This document shows, one piece after another, positions 1-7,443 of a stretch of 15,079 nt of DNA. The DNA lies in NCBI GenBank assembly GCA_947630095.1, contig CANRGI010000012.1, forward strand, positions 1 through 15,079, in the 5' to 3' direction. The position numbers were made by a program, and so were the translations under genes. The stretch comes from an uncultured Bacilli bacterium. GTDB lineage: Bacteria > Bacillota_I > Bacilli_A > RF39 > UBA660. The notes under the pieces were generated by a model. The model ran no database searches. It saw only the letters and a list, made by a program, of their open reading frames with translations, and was not told where the DNA came from. Each line of letters starts with the position of its first letter. Within the stretch, counting starts at the first letter, position 1.

Positions 1-2418
1 ACACCAGGTATTGAAGTATATGAAAACTTTAATGACGAATATTACGAAAACATAACAAGTGCAGAAATTGAAAATATTATAGACTCTAATCATTGTGAAT
101 TAGGGATAATAGATTCACTATTAAATTTCTTTGGTATATATGATTTATCAGACCCTTGTCAATTTCAAAAATATGTAAAACAGTTAATAGACGAAAAAGA
201 ATATGAAACAGATATAGATCCTATCCCACCAGGTTATCTATTTGCAACACTTTATTATTCATTTGATACTCAAAATTATGACGAAAATGGAGAAATGTAT
301 ATACCAGTTCCAAGATATTCAGACGACGAAGCACGTGATGGAATAGAAGAAGAACACTTATATACTGATATTGAAGCAATAACAGCATTATTTGAAAAGG
401 TAAAAAAACACGGAACAACATCGGAACAAAAAATTTATGAAGTATTTGAAGATGTAAAAGGCAATATTATTAATTCAGTTTATTCAAAACCAGACGTATC
501 ATATTTGCTAGATTCATACATATATAAAGAAAATCACGAATTATGGCCTTACTTCAAACTTGAGTTTATAGTAGACGATACAATGGAAAGCGGAGGATAT
601 TACACTTGTGCTAAAAAAACTCCAATAAATTATTACCTTGACGAACTTAAATTTAAACTTAACCTAAGGTATGGTAAAGATGTAATGGAACAATACGAAG
701 AAGATAGAACGATAGAAGCATCTTGGAAAAAAACAGACGGTCCATTTGATTTACCAGAAGGAGCAGAGTATGATAATACAGTTCGTCCATCAGAAAAACC
801 AGGAGGTGCCTTTGACTGCCATCCATATTATACAGAAGTTACTAAAATAAAAGAAGAAGATTTACCAGATTTAAGTATATATGATAAAAAAGCAAATCCT
901 AACGTACCAGGCGACGATAATGCAGTTGTTAAATTGCTAGATAAATGGTATGTAGAACACGCAGGAGAAACTTATACTTATGAAGATGGTTTTGCATATC
1001 ATAGATTTCCAAGATATGATAATGGTGGAAAAAGATTTATACTAGAAGGAGAATGGCAACCATTTACTTATAACACAGCAAAAGATATAGAAAAAATAAT
1101 AGAAACAATAGATTCAAAACAAAATTATTATAATTATGTTTTAGGCTATCCTAATACTATAAATGTTGCATACGGGACAAATGGAAGAAACCCATCAGGA
1201 GGTGGAGGCTCATATTCAAGTCCCAACGGAGCAGTTTGTAAATATCCTGTAAAAGGAGAAAATATAAATGGTTTAAAAGTACAACTAACACACGTAAAAA
1301 CTTCACAAAATAATTCGATTCCAGGTATTACATCACGGGTGCCAATTGCAGGGCAAGACCCAATAAGTTTTGAACAGTATATTCTAGGTGTTGTATATGC
1401 AGAAATGAACGGATATCAAAACATAGAAGCCTTAAAAGCACAGGCTATTGCAGCAGCAAGTTATACTCTAGCAGGTGTTGAAAGTGGTAGATTTAAAATA
1501 AATAATGGTGTAATTTCTATATCTAATAGTACTTATGACCAAACTTATTGTGACCCAGATAAAGGCTGCTATGCTTGCTTTGATTCTAGAAACACAGCTA
1601 ATGTAACTTTACTAACACCAGATACAATTCCAGCAGGAGCAACCTGTGAATTCCATTTTGGACCTATGCCTGAAGACTCAATTATAAGAAAAGCAGTAAG
1701 TGAAGTAATAGGTATGTTTGTAGTTGACTCAAGCAACAAAATATACGGAACTGGCTATGGAAATGGAGAACAAAATACGTGGGACTCATGGGCAGCACAA
1801 GGACTAGATTATACAGAAATTTTACGTAAACAATACGGAAACTATACAATAACTGAACCAGACTGTACTTTCTCGCCATCAGTAACAGGCGAATGGGCAA
1901 ATTGGAAACAATACGACACTAGATGGAAAGACATTTGGTTAGGTACTACGCAAAATCCTAATAGAAATTGTCCACCTACAGCAGGTTGCATAGGTTGTCT
2001 AGCAACAGCATACTCTATAGTAATTGCCAAAAGTGCTCCTAACATAGTTATAAACCCATTTAACCCAGGTACTTTCTTTACCACATTAAAGCAAAATGGA
2101 GTATTTGGTATGTATGGAGATTTATCAAAACCATTAGATGCAATTCGGCTAGCAGTAGGTCCAGATGTATCTTTCACTTGGAATGCACAATCGCTTTCAG
2201 GCTCTCAACAAAATAAAGAAAGCGTAATTCTAAATTATATAAACCAAGGATATGATGTAATTTTATCAGTTAAAAATGGTGGACACTATGTTGTCATAAC
2301 AGGGATGTCGTCAGATGGTACTTTGACAATGGCAGATCCAGGTTCCGCTTCAACTGATGTAGCAGACAAATATGATCCATCTGGATGGAAAAGCATTTCA
2401 GTTATAAAGTTTAATTAG
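1..2418 (+). CDS. Cell-wall remodelling protein, SpoIID domain plus C39-like cysteine peptidase domain (5' end missing)
   Basis: The frame is open from base 1, so the gene starts left of the window and the ATG at 295 is internal. 805 residues are visible; numbering here starts at base 1. Residues 1-395 are acidic, Tyr-rich and not recognised. A Gly-rich linker (about 398-405) follows. A SpoIID/LytB-type domain starts near 455 with the family pattern YILGVVYAEM; E468 matches the conserved Glu that is catalytic in SpoIID peptidoglycan lytic transglycosylases. From about 632 to the end there is a C39-like papain-fold peptidase: C663 in AGCIGCLATA, H762 in GGHYVVI and D779 in ADPGS form a plausible triad. 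Together these predict a secreted enzyme that cuts glycan strands and perhaps peptides. No signal or membrane segment is visible, but it would lie in the missing part. The stop overlaps the Shine-Dalgarno of the next gene. With the VirD4-type gene downstream, a role as wall hydrolase of a secretion apparatus is inferred. Confidence 0.85.
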   Translation, partial: TPGIEVYENFNDEYYENITSAEIENIIDSNHCELGIIDSLLNFFGIYDLSDPCQFQKYVKQLIDEKEYETDIDPIPPGYLFATLYYSFDTQNYDENGEMYIPVPRYSDDEARDGIEEEHLYTDIEAITALFEKVKKHGTTSEQKIYEVFEDVKGNIINSVYSKPDVSYLLDSYIYKENHELWPYFKLEFIVDDTMESGGYYTCAKKTPINYYLDELKFKLNLRYGKDVMEQYEEDRTIEASWKKTDGPFDLPEGAEYDNTVRPSEKPGGAFDCHPYYTEVTKIKEEDLPDLSIYDKKANPNVPGDDNAVVKLLDKWYVEHAGETYTYEDGFAYHRFPRYDNGGKRFILEGEWQPFTYNTAKDIEKIIETIDSKQNYYNYVLGYPNTINVAYGTNGRNPSGGGGSYSSPNGAVCKYPVKGENINGLKVQLTHVKTSQNNSIPGITSRVPIAGQDPISFEQYILGVVYAEMNGYQNIEALKAQAIAAASYTLAGVESGRFKINNGVISISNSTYDQTYCDPDKGCYACFDSRNTANVTLLTPDTIPAGATCEFHFGPMPEDSIIRKAVSEVIGMFVVDSSNKIYGTGYGNGEQNTWDSWAAQGLDYTEILRKQYGNYTITEPDCTFSPSVTGEWANWKQYDTRWKDIWLGTTQNPNRNCPPTAGCIGCLATAYSIVIAKSAPNIVINPFNPGTFFTTLKQNGVFGMYGDLSKPLDAIRLAVGPDVSFTWNAQSLSGSQQNKESVILNYINQGYDVILSVKNGGHYVVITGMSSDGTLTMADPGSASTDVADKYDPSGWKSISVIKFN

Positions 2419-2426
2419 GAGGCGAA

Positions 2427-3206
2427 ATGAAAAATAAATCTTTTGAATATATAGTTATTGTATTTATGATATTATTTTCTATAATATTATTTGGTATATA
2501 TTTAATAATTGAAATTTATAACAAGAATAATAGTTACACATTATTTCTAAAACCCTTTGACATAATCGAGTGTACTAAATGGAAATGTGAAAGTAAAAAA
2601 GAAGAACTATCAAAGTATAATAATAAAAAATTTAAAATTTATTTAGATGGAAATTATGCTGGAGAAAACGATTTATATTATAATACTAGAAACGAAAAAT
2701 TCTATGTATTTAATGATAATGACGATAACATTTATAATGACGAAGTCTTACTAGCATCTACTGGAAGAGTAAATATTACCCAAAGACCTTTAAATAAAAA
2801 CAATATAACATTAGACGAATTATCACTTATTAGTTCTTCTTCTAAACTAGATTTAAAATTATCAGATATTTCTTTAAATGAAAAAATAGAAATTGATTTT
2901 GATAAAGACAATGATACTGAAAAACTTATAGCATTAAATAGTTTTATAGACGAAGAAAACCAAAATATTTCCATACTAGCATACATAGATGGTAAAAAAG
3001 TAACAATATTAGATAAAAGAGTTAATGATAATATACAAGACACCACAGTGGTTAATATTGCAAATGTTATTGATATATATGAAGACGATAAACTAGAATT
3101 TATTTATAATGTAAGTTTTTTCGATAATCTAGGTAACTGTAATATTATTTATAGATTAAAAGGTAAAAAATTTGTACCGATAAATGAATGTAAATTAAAT
3201 GATTAA
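2427..3206 (+). CDS. Membrane-anchored extracellular protein of unknown function with a possible calcium-binding loop
   Basis: 259 residues. AGGAGG at 2417-2422 overlaps the upstream stop and lies 4 bases before the ATG, so translation is probably coupled to the wall hydrolase. One N-terminal hydrophobic segment (residues about 8-30) has no lipobox cysteine and looks like a signal anchor, leaving a C-terminal domain outside the cell. That domain is rich in Asp, Asn and short beta-like stretches. Residues 157-163 carry a DxDxDxD pattern (D157, D159, D161, D163), followed by a hydrophobic strand, as in EF-hand-like or FG-GAP/VCBS loops. A similar strand-rich segment with an acidic turn recurs near the C-terminus (about 212-253). 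I do not recognise the family. Its position suggests a partner of the wall hydrolase, but this is inference. A terminator follows 28 bases after the stop. Confidence 0.8.
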   Translation: MKNKSFEYIVIVFMILFSIILFGIYLIIEIYNKNNSYTLFLKPFDIIECTKWKCESKKEELSKYNNKKFKIYLDGNYAGENDLYYNTRNEKFYVFNDNDDNIYNDEVLLASTGRVNITQRPLNKNNITLDELSLISSSSKLDLKLSDISLNEKIEIDFDKDNDTEKLIALNSFIDEENQNISILAYIDGKKVTILDKRVNDNIQDTTVVNIANVIDIYEDDKLEFIYNVSFFDNLGNCNIIYRLKGKKFVPINECKLND

Positions 3207-3233
3207 GTAGGATATAATTATTGAAGTTGTAAG

Positions 3234-3272
3234 ATAAAAGTGTACACAAAGAAAGTGTATGCTTTTATTTTT
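3234..3272 (+). terminator. Intrinsic terminator after the 2427-3206 gene
   Basis: A 14-bp stem pairs 3234-3247 with 3255-3268 (two G-U pairs, no mismatch) around a 7-base loop, followed by a short T run to 3272. It closes the unit of the wall hydrolase and the anchored protein. Confidence 0.85.
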
Positions 3273-3280
3273 GATATAAT
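3272..3280 (+). promoter_or_regulatory. Extended -10 promoter element before the transposase remnant
   Basis: TGATATAAT gives a TGn extended -10 directly after the terminator. No good -35 is visible. AAGGAG at 3287-3292 then precedes the ATG at 3302, so the remnant may still be expressed as a 25-residue peptide. Confidence 0.5.
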
Positions 3281-3301
3281 TAAAATAAGGAGATAATAAA
3301 A

Positions 3302-3422
3302 ATGGCTTTAAAAGGTAAAAAATTTAAACATTGGACAGCAGAAGAAAAATATCAAATTATAACCAGCATTAGAATTTGAAGAAAACACTTGGAAAATAAC
3401 TAGAAATACAGGTTTTAAATAA
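3302..3422 (+). pseudogene. Frameshifted, truncated N-terminal remnant of an IS3-type transposase orfA (HTH protein)
   Basis: ATG at 3302 has a good Shine-Dalgarno (AAGGAG, 9 bases upstream). The first frame encodes 25 residues, MALKGKKFKHWTAEEKYQII then TSIRI, and stops at 3377-3379. From about 3362 another frame continues as PALEFEENTWKITRNTGFK and stops at 3420-3422. Joined, the pieces read like the start of the helix-turn-helix orfA of IS3-family elements, so one indel near 3360 and loss of the rest are the simplest explanation. Nothing resembling a catalytic orfB is present. The motif TGAGGTGTCACTCAAGAG (minus strand, about 3443-3460) could be a leftover terminal repeat, but I see no partner. 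Family assignment is from pattern memory only; a small regulatory HTH gene remnant is the alternative. Confidence 0.5.
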
Positions 3423-3462
3423 TTACTTTTTTATTTTAATTCTCTTGAGTGACACCTCACAT

Positions 3463-3498
3463 AATAAGTAAAAATACTAGTAATTTTACTTATTTTTT
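3463..3498 (+). terminator. Hairpin with T run before the VirD4-type gene
   Basis: Arms 3463-3473 (AATAAGTAAAA) and 3484-3494 pair perfectly over 11 bp, with a 10-base loop and Ts to 3498. The stem is very AT-rich, so strength is doubtful. It abuts the promoter at 3498-3506, so it may insulate the gene from upstream transcription or act as an operator-like palindrome. Confidence 0.5.
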
Positions 3499-3506
3499 GG
3501 TATAAT
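3498..3506 (+). promoter_or_regulatory. Extended -10 promoter of the VirD4-type gene
   Basis: TGGTATAAT is a perfect -10 with a TGn extension, 20 bases before the ATG at 3527. No convincing -35 is seen at 17 bp. Transcription would start close to the Shine-Dalgarno AGAGGTG (3512-3518), giving a very short leader. Confidence 0.6.
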
Positions 3507-3526
3507 CATTTAGAGGTGCACTTTAT

Positions 3527-6409
3527 ATGGATTTAAAGTTAAAATTTACAGCAAAACCTAGAGATTTTATAATTTTTATTATATTTTGTATATTTTTATT
3601 ATATTTAGTAGCAATAGGAGTATTAAATTTATACCATATTACACATAATAATATTTTTTGGGGTCTTAACCCATTTCCCGCTTTTGGTAAGCAATTTATA
3701 GTTAGTACCCTAACACTTTATTTATTTGCCTTAATTGGTGTTTTTATGAGCACTTCAAGTCACTTCTTTGATAGAGAAAAAGGCTTTGGCTTTGGTAAAA
3801 AGAAAGATAAGGAAGACCCAGGCTGGGCTCGTTGGATGAAAGAAAGCGAAATGAAAGAAGCATACAACGTAAAGAAAATCGTACTTAAAGACGAAGAGTA
3901 TGAACACGCTGGAATTCCTATAATTATAAATGATAAAGAGGCATATGTTGACGACGGAGAAAACCATAGTCTTATAATCGGTGCCAGTGGTAGTGGTAAA
4001 ACTTGGACAATAATAGACCCTTTAGTTAAAATATTAGGTAAAAGTGGCGAAAGTATGGTTATTACAGACCCTAAAGGAGAAATCTACGAACATAATGCTA
4101 ATCTTTTAAGAGAAAGAGGTTATAAAGTAATATTAGTTAATTTCCGTGACCCAGATATGGGAAGTGCTTGGAACCCACTTAGTTTACCTTATAGATACTA
4201 TAAACAAGGAAAAGAAGACAAAGCAATGGAATTACTAGAAGACTTAGGTGTAAATATTCTAGTAGACGCAAACAACCAAGACCCATTCTGGCAAAAAAGT
4301 GCAGCAGACTATTTTACAGGTTTAGCACTAGGCCTTTTTGAAGATGCTTCTTGTGAAGAAGAAGTAAACTTAAATAGTATTAACTCAATGAGTACATTTG
4401 GTGAAGAAAGACGTGGAGCAAAAAAATATGATTTAGAATATTTTAAACTAAAAGGAGAACTTTCAAGTGCCTACATAAGTGCCGCTGCAACAATAACAGC
4501 CCCAGCAGATACAAAAGGTGGTATCACATCAACTTTTAGACAAAAGATAAGAATATTTTCTTCTCGTCAAAAATTAGCAGAGATGTTAAGTTACACTGAC
4601 TTTGATGTTAGAAACATAGGTAGAGAAAAAACAGCAGTATTCTTAAAAATACACGACGAAAAAACAACATATCACGCTTTAGCAACTATATTTGTAAAAC
4701 AAGTTTATGAGTGTTTAATAGACGAAGCACAAAAAGAAGAAAATCTAAAATTAAAAATTAGAACTAACTTCATACTTGACGAATTTGCAAACATGCCAGC
4801 ACTTAAAGATGTAGAATCTATGATAACAGCCTCTCGTAGTAGAAACATGAGATTTAACTTTGTTATCCAAAATTTTAGTCAATTAAATAAAGTTTATGGT
4901 AAAGAAGTAGCCGAAACTATAAAAGGTAACTGTGGTAATATGTTCTATCTTATCACAACCGAGTATAGTGCGCTTGAAGAAATCTCTAAACTTCTAGGAG
5001 AAGTTAAACCTAAAGTAGAAAAAGATAAACCAACTCCACCAATAAGACCTCTTGTAACAGTAAGTGATTTGCAACAAATGAAACAATTTGAAATGATTAT
5101 AAAAAGATGGAGAAATCAACCTTTCAAAACAAAACATACTCCAAGTTTTAAAATAACTCAAGAAGGTGGATGGGGTTATACAGAAAAACTTAGTGGTTAC
5201 ACTCAAAGACCAGAAAGACCTATAAAAACATTTGATTTAAAGAAATTCGTTGACGAAAAACTAGGAGATACTTCAAAACCAGATTTCTTAGGTGGCAGTG
5301 GTAACCCATTTGCACCACCATTTGGTATGCAAAACTTAAATAGTAACTTACAAAGTCCATTTTCAAACATTCCATCTTCTCCAACTAATGTAGACGATTT
5401 AGTGAAAAAGATAGACGAGCAAATTGCTAAACTTGAAGAAGAAGAAAGACTAGAAAAAGAAGCCCAAGCCTTACTAGGTCCTAAATCTAAAGAAGATGCA
5501 GAAAATGATTTTGAAAAACTAATAAATAAAAAATATGAAGACTATAAATTAGAAGAAGATAAAGCAAAATTACAAGCACCTAAAGCCAAAGTTGATGTAG
5601 ACGATTTAATTAAAAAGATAGATGCTAAAATAGCAGAACTTGAAAAAGAAGAAGAATTAGAAACTTTATCAAAGAAAGTTGAAGAACCAAAATCTGTTGA
5701 AAATAATTTCTCTGATTTTATAACTGCTATGAATATGCTTGATGCAAAATCAAATGAAACTAAAGAAGTACCATCTTCTCCTTTTATAGAACTTGATAAC
5801 CCTAAACAAAATAACTTTTATTCAAGTGATAATAGTGATAATGACATAGAAACATTTGATATTGAAGATATACCTTTCATAGATGATTTTAAACTTCCAA
5901 TGAATAGTACTCAAATGAATAATATGAATAACTACACTCAAAATGACAACGATATAGAAGTATTATATACTAAACCTGAAGAACCTAAATATAATACACC
6001 ATATAATAATTCTAATATTTATAAAGCAAAAACAAATGAAAAACCAGTTCCATTTGAAAGTTTAAACTTTAATGATATCCCACCAGTATCAAATATAAAA
6101 GTTGAAGAGCCAGAAATCGAGCAAGTTGACTTTAGTGTAAATAGTCAAAATGAACTTACTAAACTACAAAATAGCACTCCATTTGGCCAAAGAATAGACG
6201 ATTTATTAAAACCCAACAGTGCACAAAATACCCCTATAAGAAACGACAAGGCAACTAAATTTTATGAAGAAGCAAGGGAAATAAACAATGATATTATTAA
6301 AGAACAAATAGAAAAACCTTTAATTAATGTAGATGCCGACAGTGTAATTGTAGATAGTAACATAACAGACGACGAATTTTTTGACGATTTCTTTGGAAAT
6401 GGCGAATAA
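3527..6409 (+). CDS. virD4: VirD4/TraG-type type IV secretion coupling ATPase with a long C-terminal extension
   Basis: 960 residues. Start supported by AGAGGTG 8 bases upstream. Two N-terminal membrane helices (about 13-36 and 53-74) are followed by a cytoplasmic ATPase: Walker A GASGSGKT at 152-159, the VirD4-family DPKGEIYE motif at 181-188, and Walker B ILDEFAN at 416-422 with D418 and E419. These hallmarks identify the ATPase that recruits substrates to a type IV secretion or conjugation channel. Gram-positive VirD4 proteins are usually about 600 residues; this one carries some 380 further residues, largely Asp/Glu/Asn/Pro-rich and probably disordered. In the tail a coiled-coil segment starting VDDLVKKID (622) recurs as VDDLIKKID (691), a 69-residue period, and an internal IEDIPF (779-784) resembles the SSB C-terminal tip. 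The protein ends in an acidic-aromatic stretch. It has its own promoter and terminator; no relaxase or VirB4 gene lies in view. Confidence 0.92.
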   Translation: MDLKLKFTAKPRDFIIFIIFCIFLLYLVAIGVLNLYHITHNNIFWGLNPFPAFGKQFIVSTLTLYLFALIGVFMSTSSHFFDREKGFGFGKKKDKEDPGWARWMKESEMKEAYNVKKIVLKDEEYEHAGIPIIINDKEAYVDDGENHSLIIGASGSGKTWTIIDPLVKILGKSGESMVITDPKGEIYEHNANLLRERGYKVILVNFRDPDMGSAWNPLSLPYRYYKQGKEDKAMELLEDLGVNILVDANNQDPFWQKSAADYFTGLALGLFEDASCEEEVNLNSINSMSTFGEERRGAKKYDLEYFKLKGELSSAYISAAATITAPADTKGGITSTFRQKIRIFSSRQKLAEMLSYTDFDVRNIGREKTAVFLKIHDEKTTYHALATIFVKQVYECLIDEAQKEENLKLKIRTNFILDEFANMPALKDVESMITASRSRNMRFNFVIQNFSQLNKVYGKEVAETIKGNCGNMFYLITTEYSALEEISKLLGEVKPKVEKDKPTPPIRPLVTVSDLQQMKQFEMIIKRWRNQPFKTKHTPSFKITQEGGWGYTEKLSGYTQRPERPIKTFDLKKFVDEKLGDTSKPDFLGGSGNPFAPPFGMQNLNSNLQSPFSNIPSSPTNVDDLVKKIDEQIAKLEEEERLEKEAQALLGPKSKEDAENDFEKLINKKYEDYKLEEDKAKLQAPKAKVDVDDLIKKIDAKIAELEKEEELETLSKKVEEPKSVENNFSDFITAMNMLDAKSNETKEVPSSPFIELDNPKQNNFYSSDNSDNDIETFDIEDIPFIDDFKLPMNSTQMNNMNNYTQNDNDIEVLYTKPEEPKYNTPYNNSNIYKAKTNEKPVPFESLNFNDIPPVSNIKVEEPEIEQVDFSVNSQNELTKLQNSTPFGQRIDDLLKPNSAQNTPIRNDKATKFYEEAREINNDIIKEQIEKPLINVDADSVIVDSNITDDEFFDDFFGNGE
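5390..5680 (+). repeat. Duplicated coiled-coil segment inside the VirD4-type tail
   Basis: Residues about 622-650 and 691-719 match closely: VDD-L-KKID, then a Glu/Lys-rich helix of the pattern IAxLExEExLE. The offset is 69 residues (207 bp). DNA similarity is visible too, for example the shared start GTAGACGATTTA, so the copy probably arose by duplication within the gene. Confidence 0.7.
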
Positions 6410-6432
6410 CTCCTAAATAAAGGAGTTTTTTT
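6408..6432 (+). terminator. Intrinsic terminator of the VirD4-type gene
   Basis: AACTCCT (6408-6414) pairs with AGGAGTT (6421-6427) around a 6-base loop, with Ts 6426-6432. It begins inside the stop codon. Confidence 0.85.
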
Positions 6433-6460
6433 GTCAAAAATAATATACTTAACATAAAAT
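6431..6460 (+). promoter_or_regulatory. Promoter of the rhodanese-VTT unit
   Basis: TTGTCA at 6431-6436 and TAAAAT at 6455-6460 with an 18-bp spacer. The -35 begins in the T run of the preceding terminator. AGGTG (6466-6470) and the ATG at 6476 follow. Confidence 0.6.
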
Positions 6461-6475
6461 ATATTAGGTGATATT

Positions 6476-6733
6476 ATGCGTATAGAAAAATATGATAGTA
6501 TAAAATATAAAAAAGGAGTAAAAATAATAGATATACAAGATAAATATGAGTATCTTTCTAATCATTTACCTAGAAGTATAAATATTCCTTATGACGAATT
6601 AATGAATAATTATAGAAATTATTTAAACAAACACGATGTATATTATGTTTATTGCAAAAGTGGTAAATTAAGTAAAAGAGTGTCAACTGTACTCGATTAT
6701 TTAGGTTATAATGTGATAATGCTCGAAAAATAA
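6476..6733 (+). CDS. Minimal single-domain rhodanese-like protein
   Basis: 85 residues. The fold signature is IIDIQDKYEYLSNHLPRSIN (residues 17-36, matching the family's IDVR..EY..GHIPGA), then YVYCKSGKLS (57-66) with candidate persulfide-carrying C60 in a CxSGxxS loop, then a C-terminal strand YNVIMLEK. The protein stops where most rhodaneses still have the GG-x-x-W segment, so it is at the short end of the family. It probably moves sulfane sulfur from a donor to an acceptor in the cytoplasm; the substrate cannot be told. The usual Arg of the first motif is Gln here (Q21) and the CxxGxR Arg is Lys (K64). Start is supported by AGGTG 5 bases upstream. It is probably co-transcribed with the VTT membrane protein that begins 37 bases later. 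Confidence 0.8.
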   Translation: MRIEKYDSIKYKKGVKIIDIQDKYEYLSNHLPRSINIPYDELMNNYRNYLNKHDVYYVYCKSGKLSKRVSTVLDYLGYNVIMLEK

Positions 6734-6757
6734 TAAAATTAGTATTATAATTATATT

Positions 6758-6762
6758 GGGAG
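6758..6762 (+). promoter_or_regulatory. Ribosome binding site fixing the VTT protein start at 6771
   Basis: GGGAG lies 8 bases before ATG 6771. The in-frame TTG at 6756 would overlap this site and has no Shine-Dalgarno of its own, so the longer reading is unlikely. Confidence 0.7.
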
Positions 6763-6770
6763 TTAAATTT

Positions 6771-7352
6771 ATGGAAATATTTAATACATTAAATGAACTA
6801 ATAAATAATTTACTTGTTTTACTCGGTAACTGGGGAGCCCTTTTAGGATGCGCTCTTATTTTAGTAGAATCTATAATTCCCATTTTACCTCTAAGTGTAT
6901 TTATTACCCTAAATTTTATGACTTTTGGTAATTTCTTTGGTTTTATCATATCTTGGATATGCACTATTATTGGTTGTATGTTTAGTTATTATTTATTTAA
7001 AAAAGGTCTTAAAGATAAAACGATAAATAAATTAAATAAAAATGAAGCATTTAAAAAAGTATTAAAAGCAGTTAAAAATCTTAACTTTTATCAGTTAGTA
7101 ATCATAATAGCAATTCCATTTACTCCAGCATTTTTAGTTAACATCGCAGCAGGTATGTCAAGAATAAAGACAAAGAAATTCTTTGCTGCACTAGTTATAG
7201 GTAAACTTTCTCTAGTTTATTTCTGGGGTTATATAGGTGTAAGTCTACTTGAAAGCATAAAAGACCCAATTATACTTCTTCGTATATTTGCGCTTCTTGG
7301 TGTAGTATATATAATAAGTTATTTAGTAAATAAAAAATTAAAATTAAAATAA
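6771..7352 (+). CDS. VTT-domain (TVP38/TMEM64, DedA-like) integral membrane protein
   Basis: 193 residues from ATG 6771, chosen over a TTG at 6756 because GGGAG at 6758-6762 fits the ATG. The protein is strongly hydrophobic with helices near 13-33, 38-76 (re-entrant type), 106-126, 137-158 and 168-188. The first half has E33 and P37/P40 in VESIIPILPL, and the second half has the TVP38 signature P116-x-x-P119, N124 and G128 in IPFTPAFLVNIAAGMSRI, followed by a conserved Lys-rich turn and FF. These are features of the VTT/DedA superfamily, whose members act as lipid scramblases or flippases, including of undecaprenyl phosphate. The Arg often found three residues before the first of the two prolines is Ile here (I113). 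Substrate not known. The only other lipid-carrier gene in the window is uppP. A terminator follows directly. Confidence 0.82.
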   Translation: MEIFNTLNELINNLLVLLGNWGALLGCALILVESIIPILPLSVFITLNFMTFGNFFGFIISWICTIIGCMFSYYLFKKGLKDKTINKLNKNEAFKKVLKAVKNLNFYQLVIIIAIPFTPAFLVNIAAGMSRIKTKKFFAALVIGKLSLVYFWGYIGVSLLESIKDPIILLRIFALLGVVYIISYLVNKKLKLK

Positions 7353-7355
7353 ATT

Positions 7356-7383
7356 TGTAAGAACATTTCTTACATCTTTTTTT
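7356..7383 (+). terminator. Intrinsic terminator of the rhodanese-VTT unit
   Basis: TGTAAGAA (7356-7363) pairs with TTCTTACA (7367-7374), loop CAT, T run 7377-7383. Confidence 0.8.
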
Positions 7384-7395
7384 ATGAATTTATAA

Positions 7396-7424
7396 TTGTA
7401 GTTATCGCAAAAATGTTTTATAAT
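7396..7424 (+). promoter_or_regulatory. Promoter of the rmuC-slipin unit
   Basis: TTGTAG (7396-7401), 17-bp spacer, perfect TATAAT (7419-7424), then AAGGAG (7433-7438) and ATG 7444. Confidence 0.75.
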
Positions 7425-7443
7425 ATATTCATAAGGAGTACGT

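Noticed and set aside
295..2418. ATG at 295 as the start of the first gene
   Set aside because: The frame stays open to base 1 with similar composition and there is no Shine-Dalgarno before 295, so the gene is cut by the window edge.
3213..3218. TATAAT just after the 2427-3206 gene as a further promoter
   Set aside because: No -35 or TGn extension, and it would be followed at once by the terminator at 3234-3272.
6746..6751. TATAAT between the rhodanese and VTT genes as a separate promoter
   Set aside because: The spacer is only 37 bases, highly AT-rich, with no -35 and no terminator after the rhodanese gene; co-transcription is simpler.
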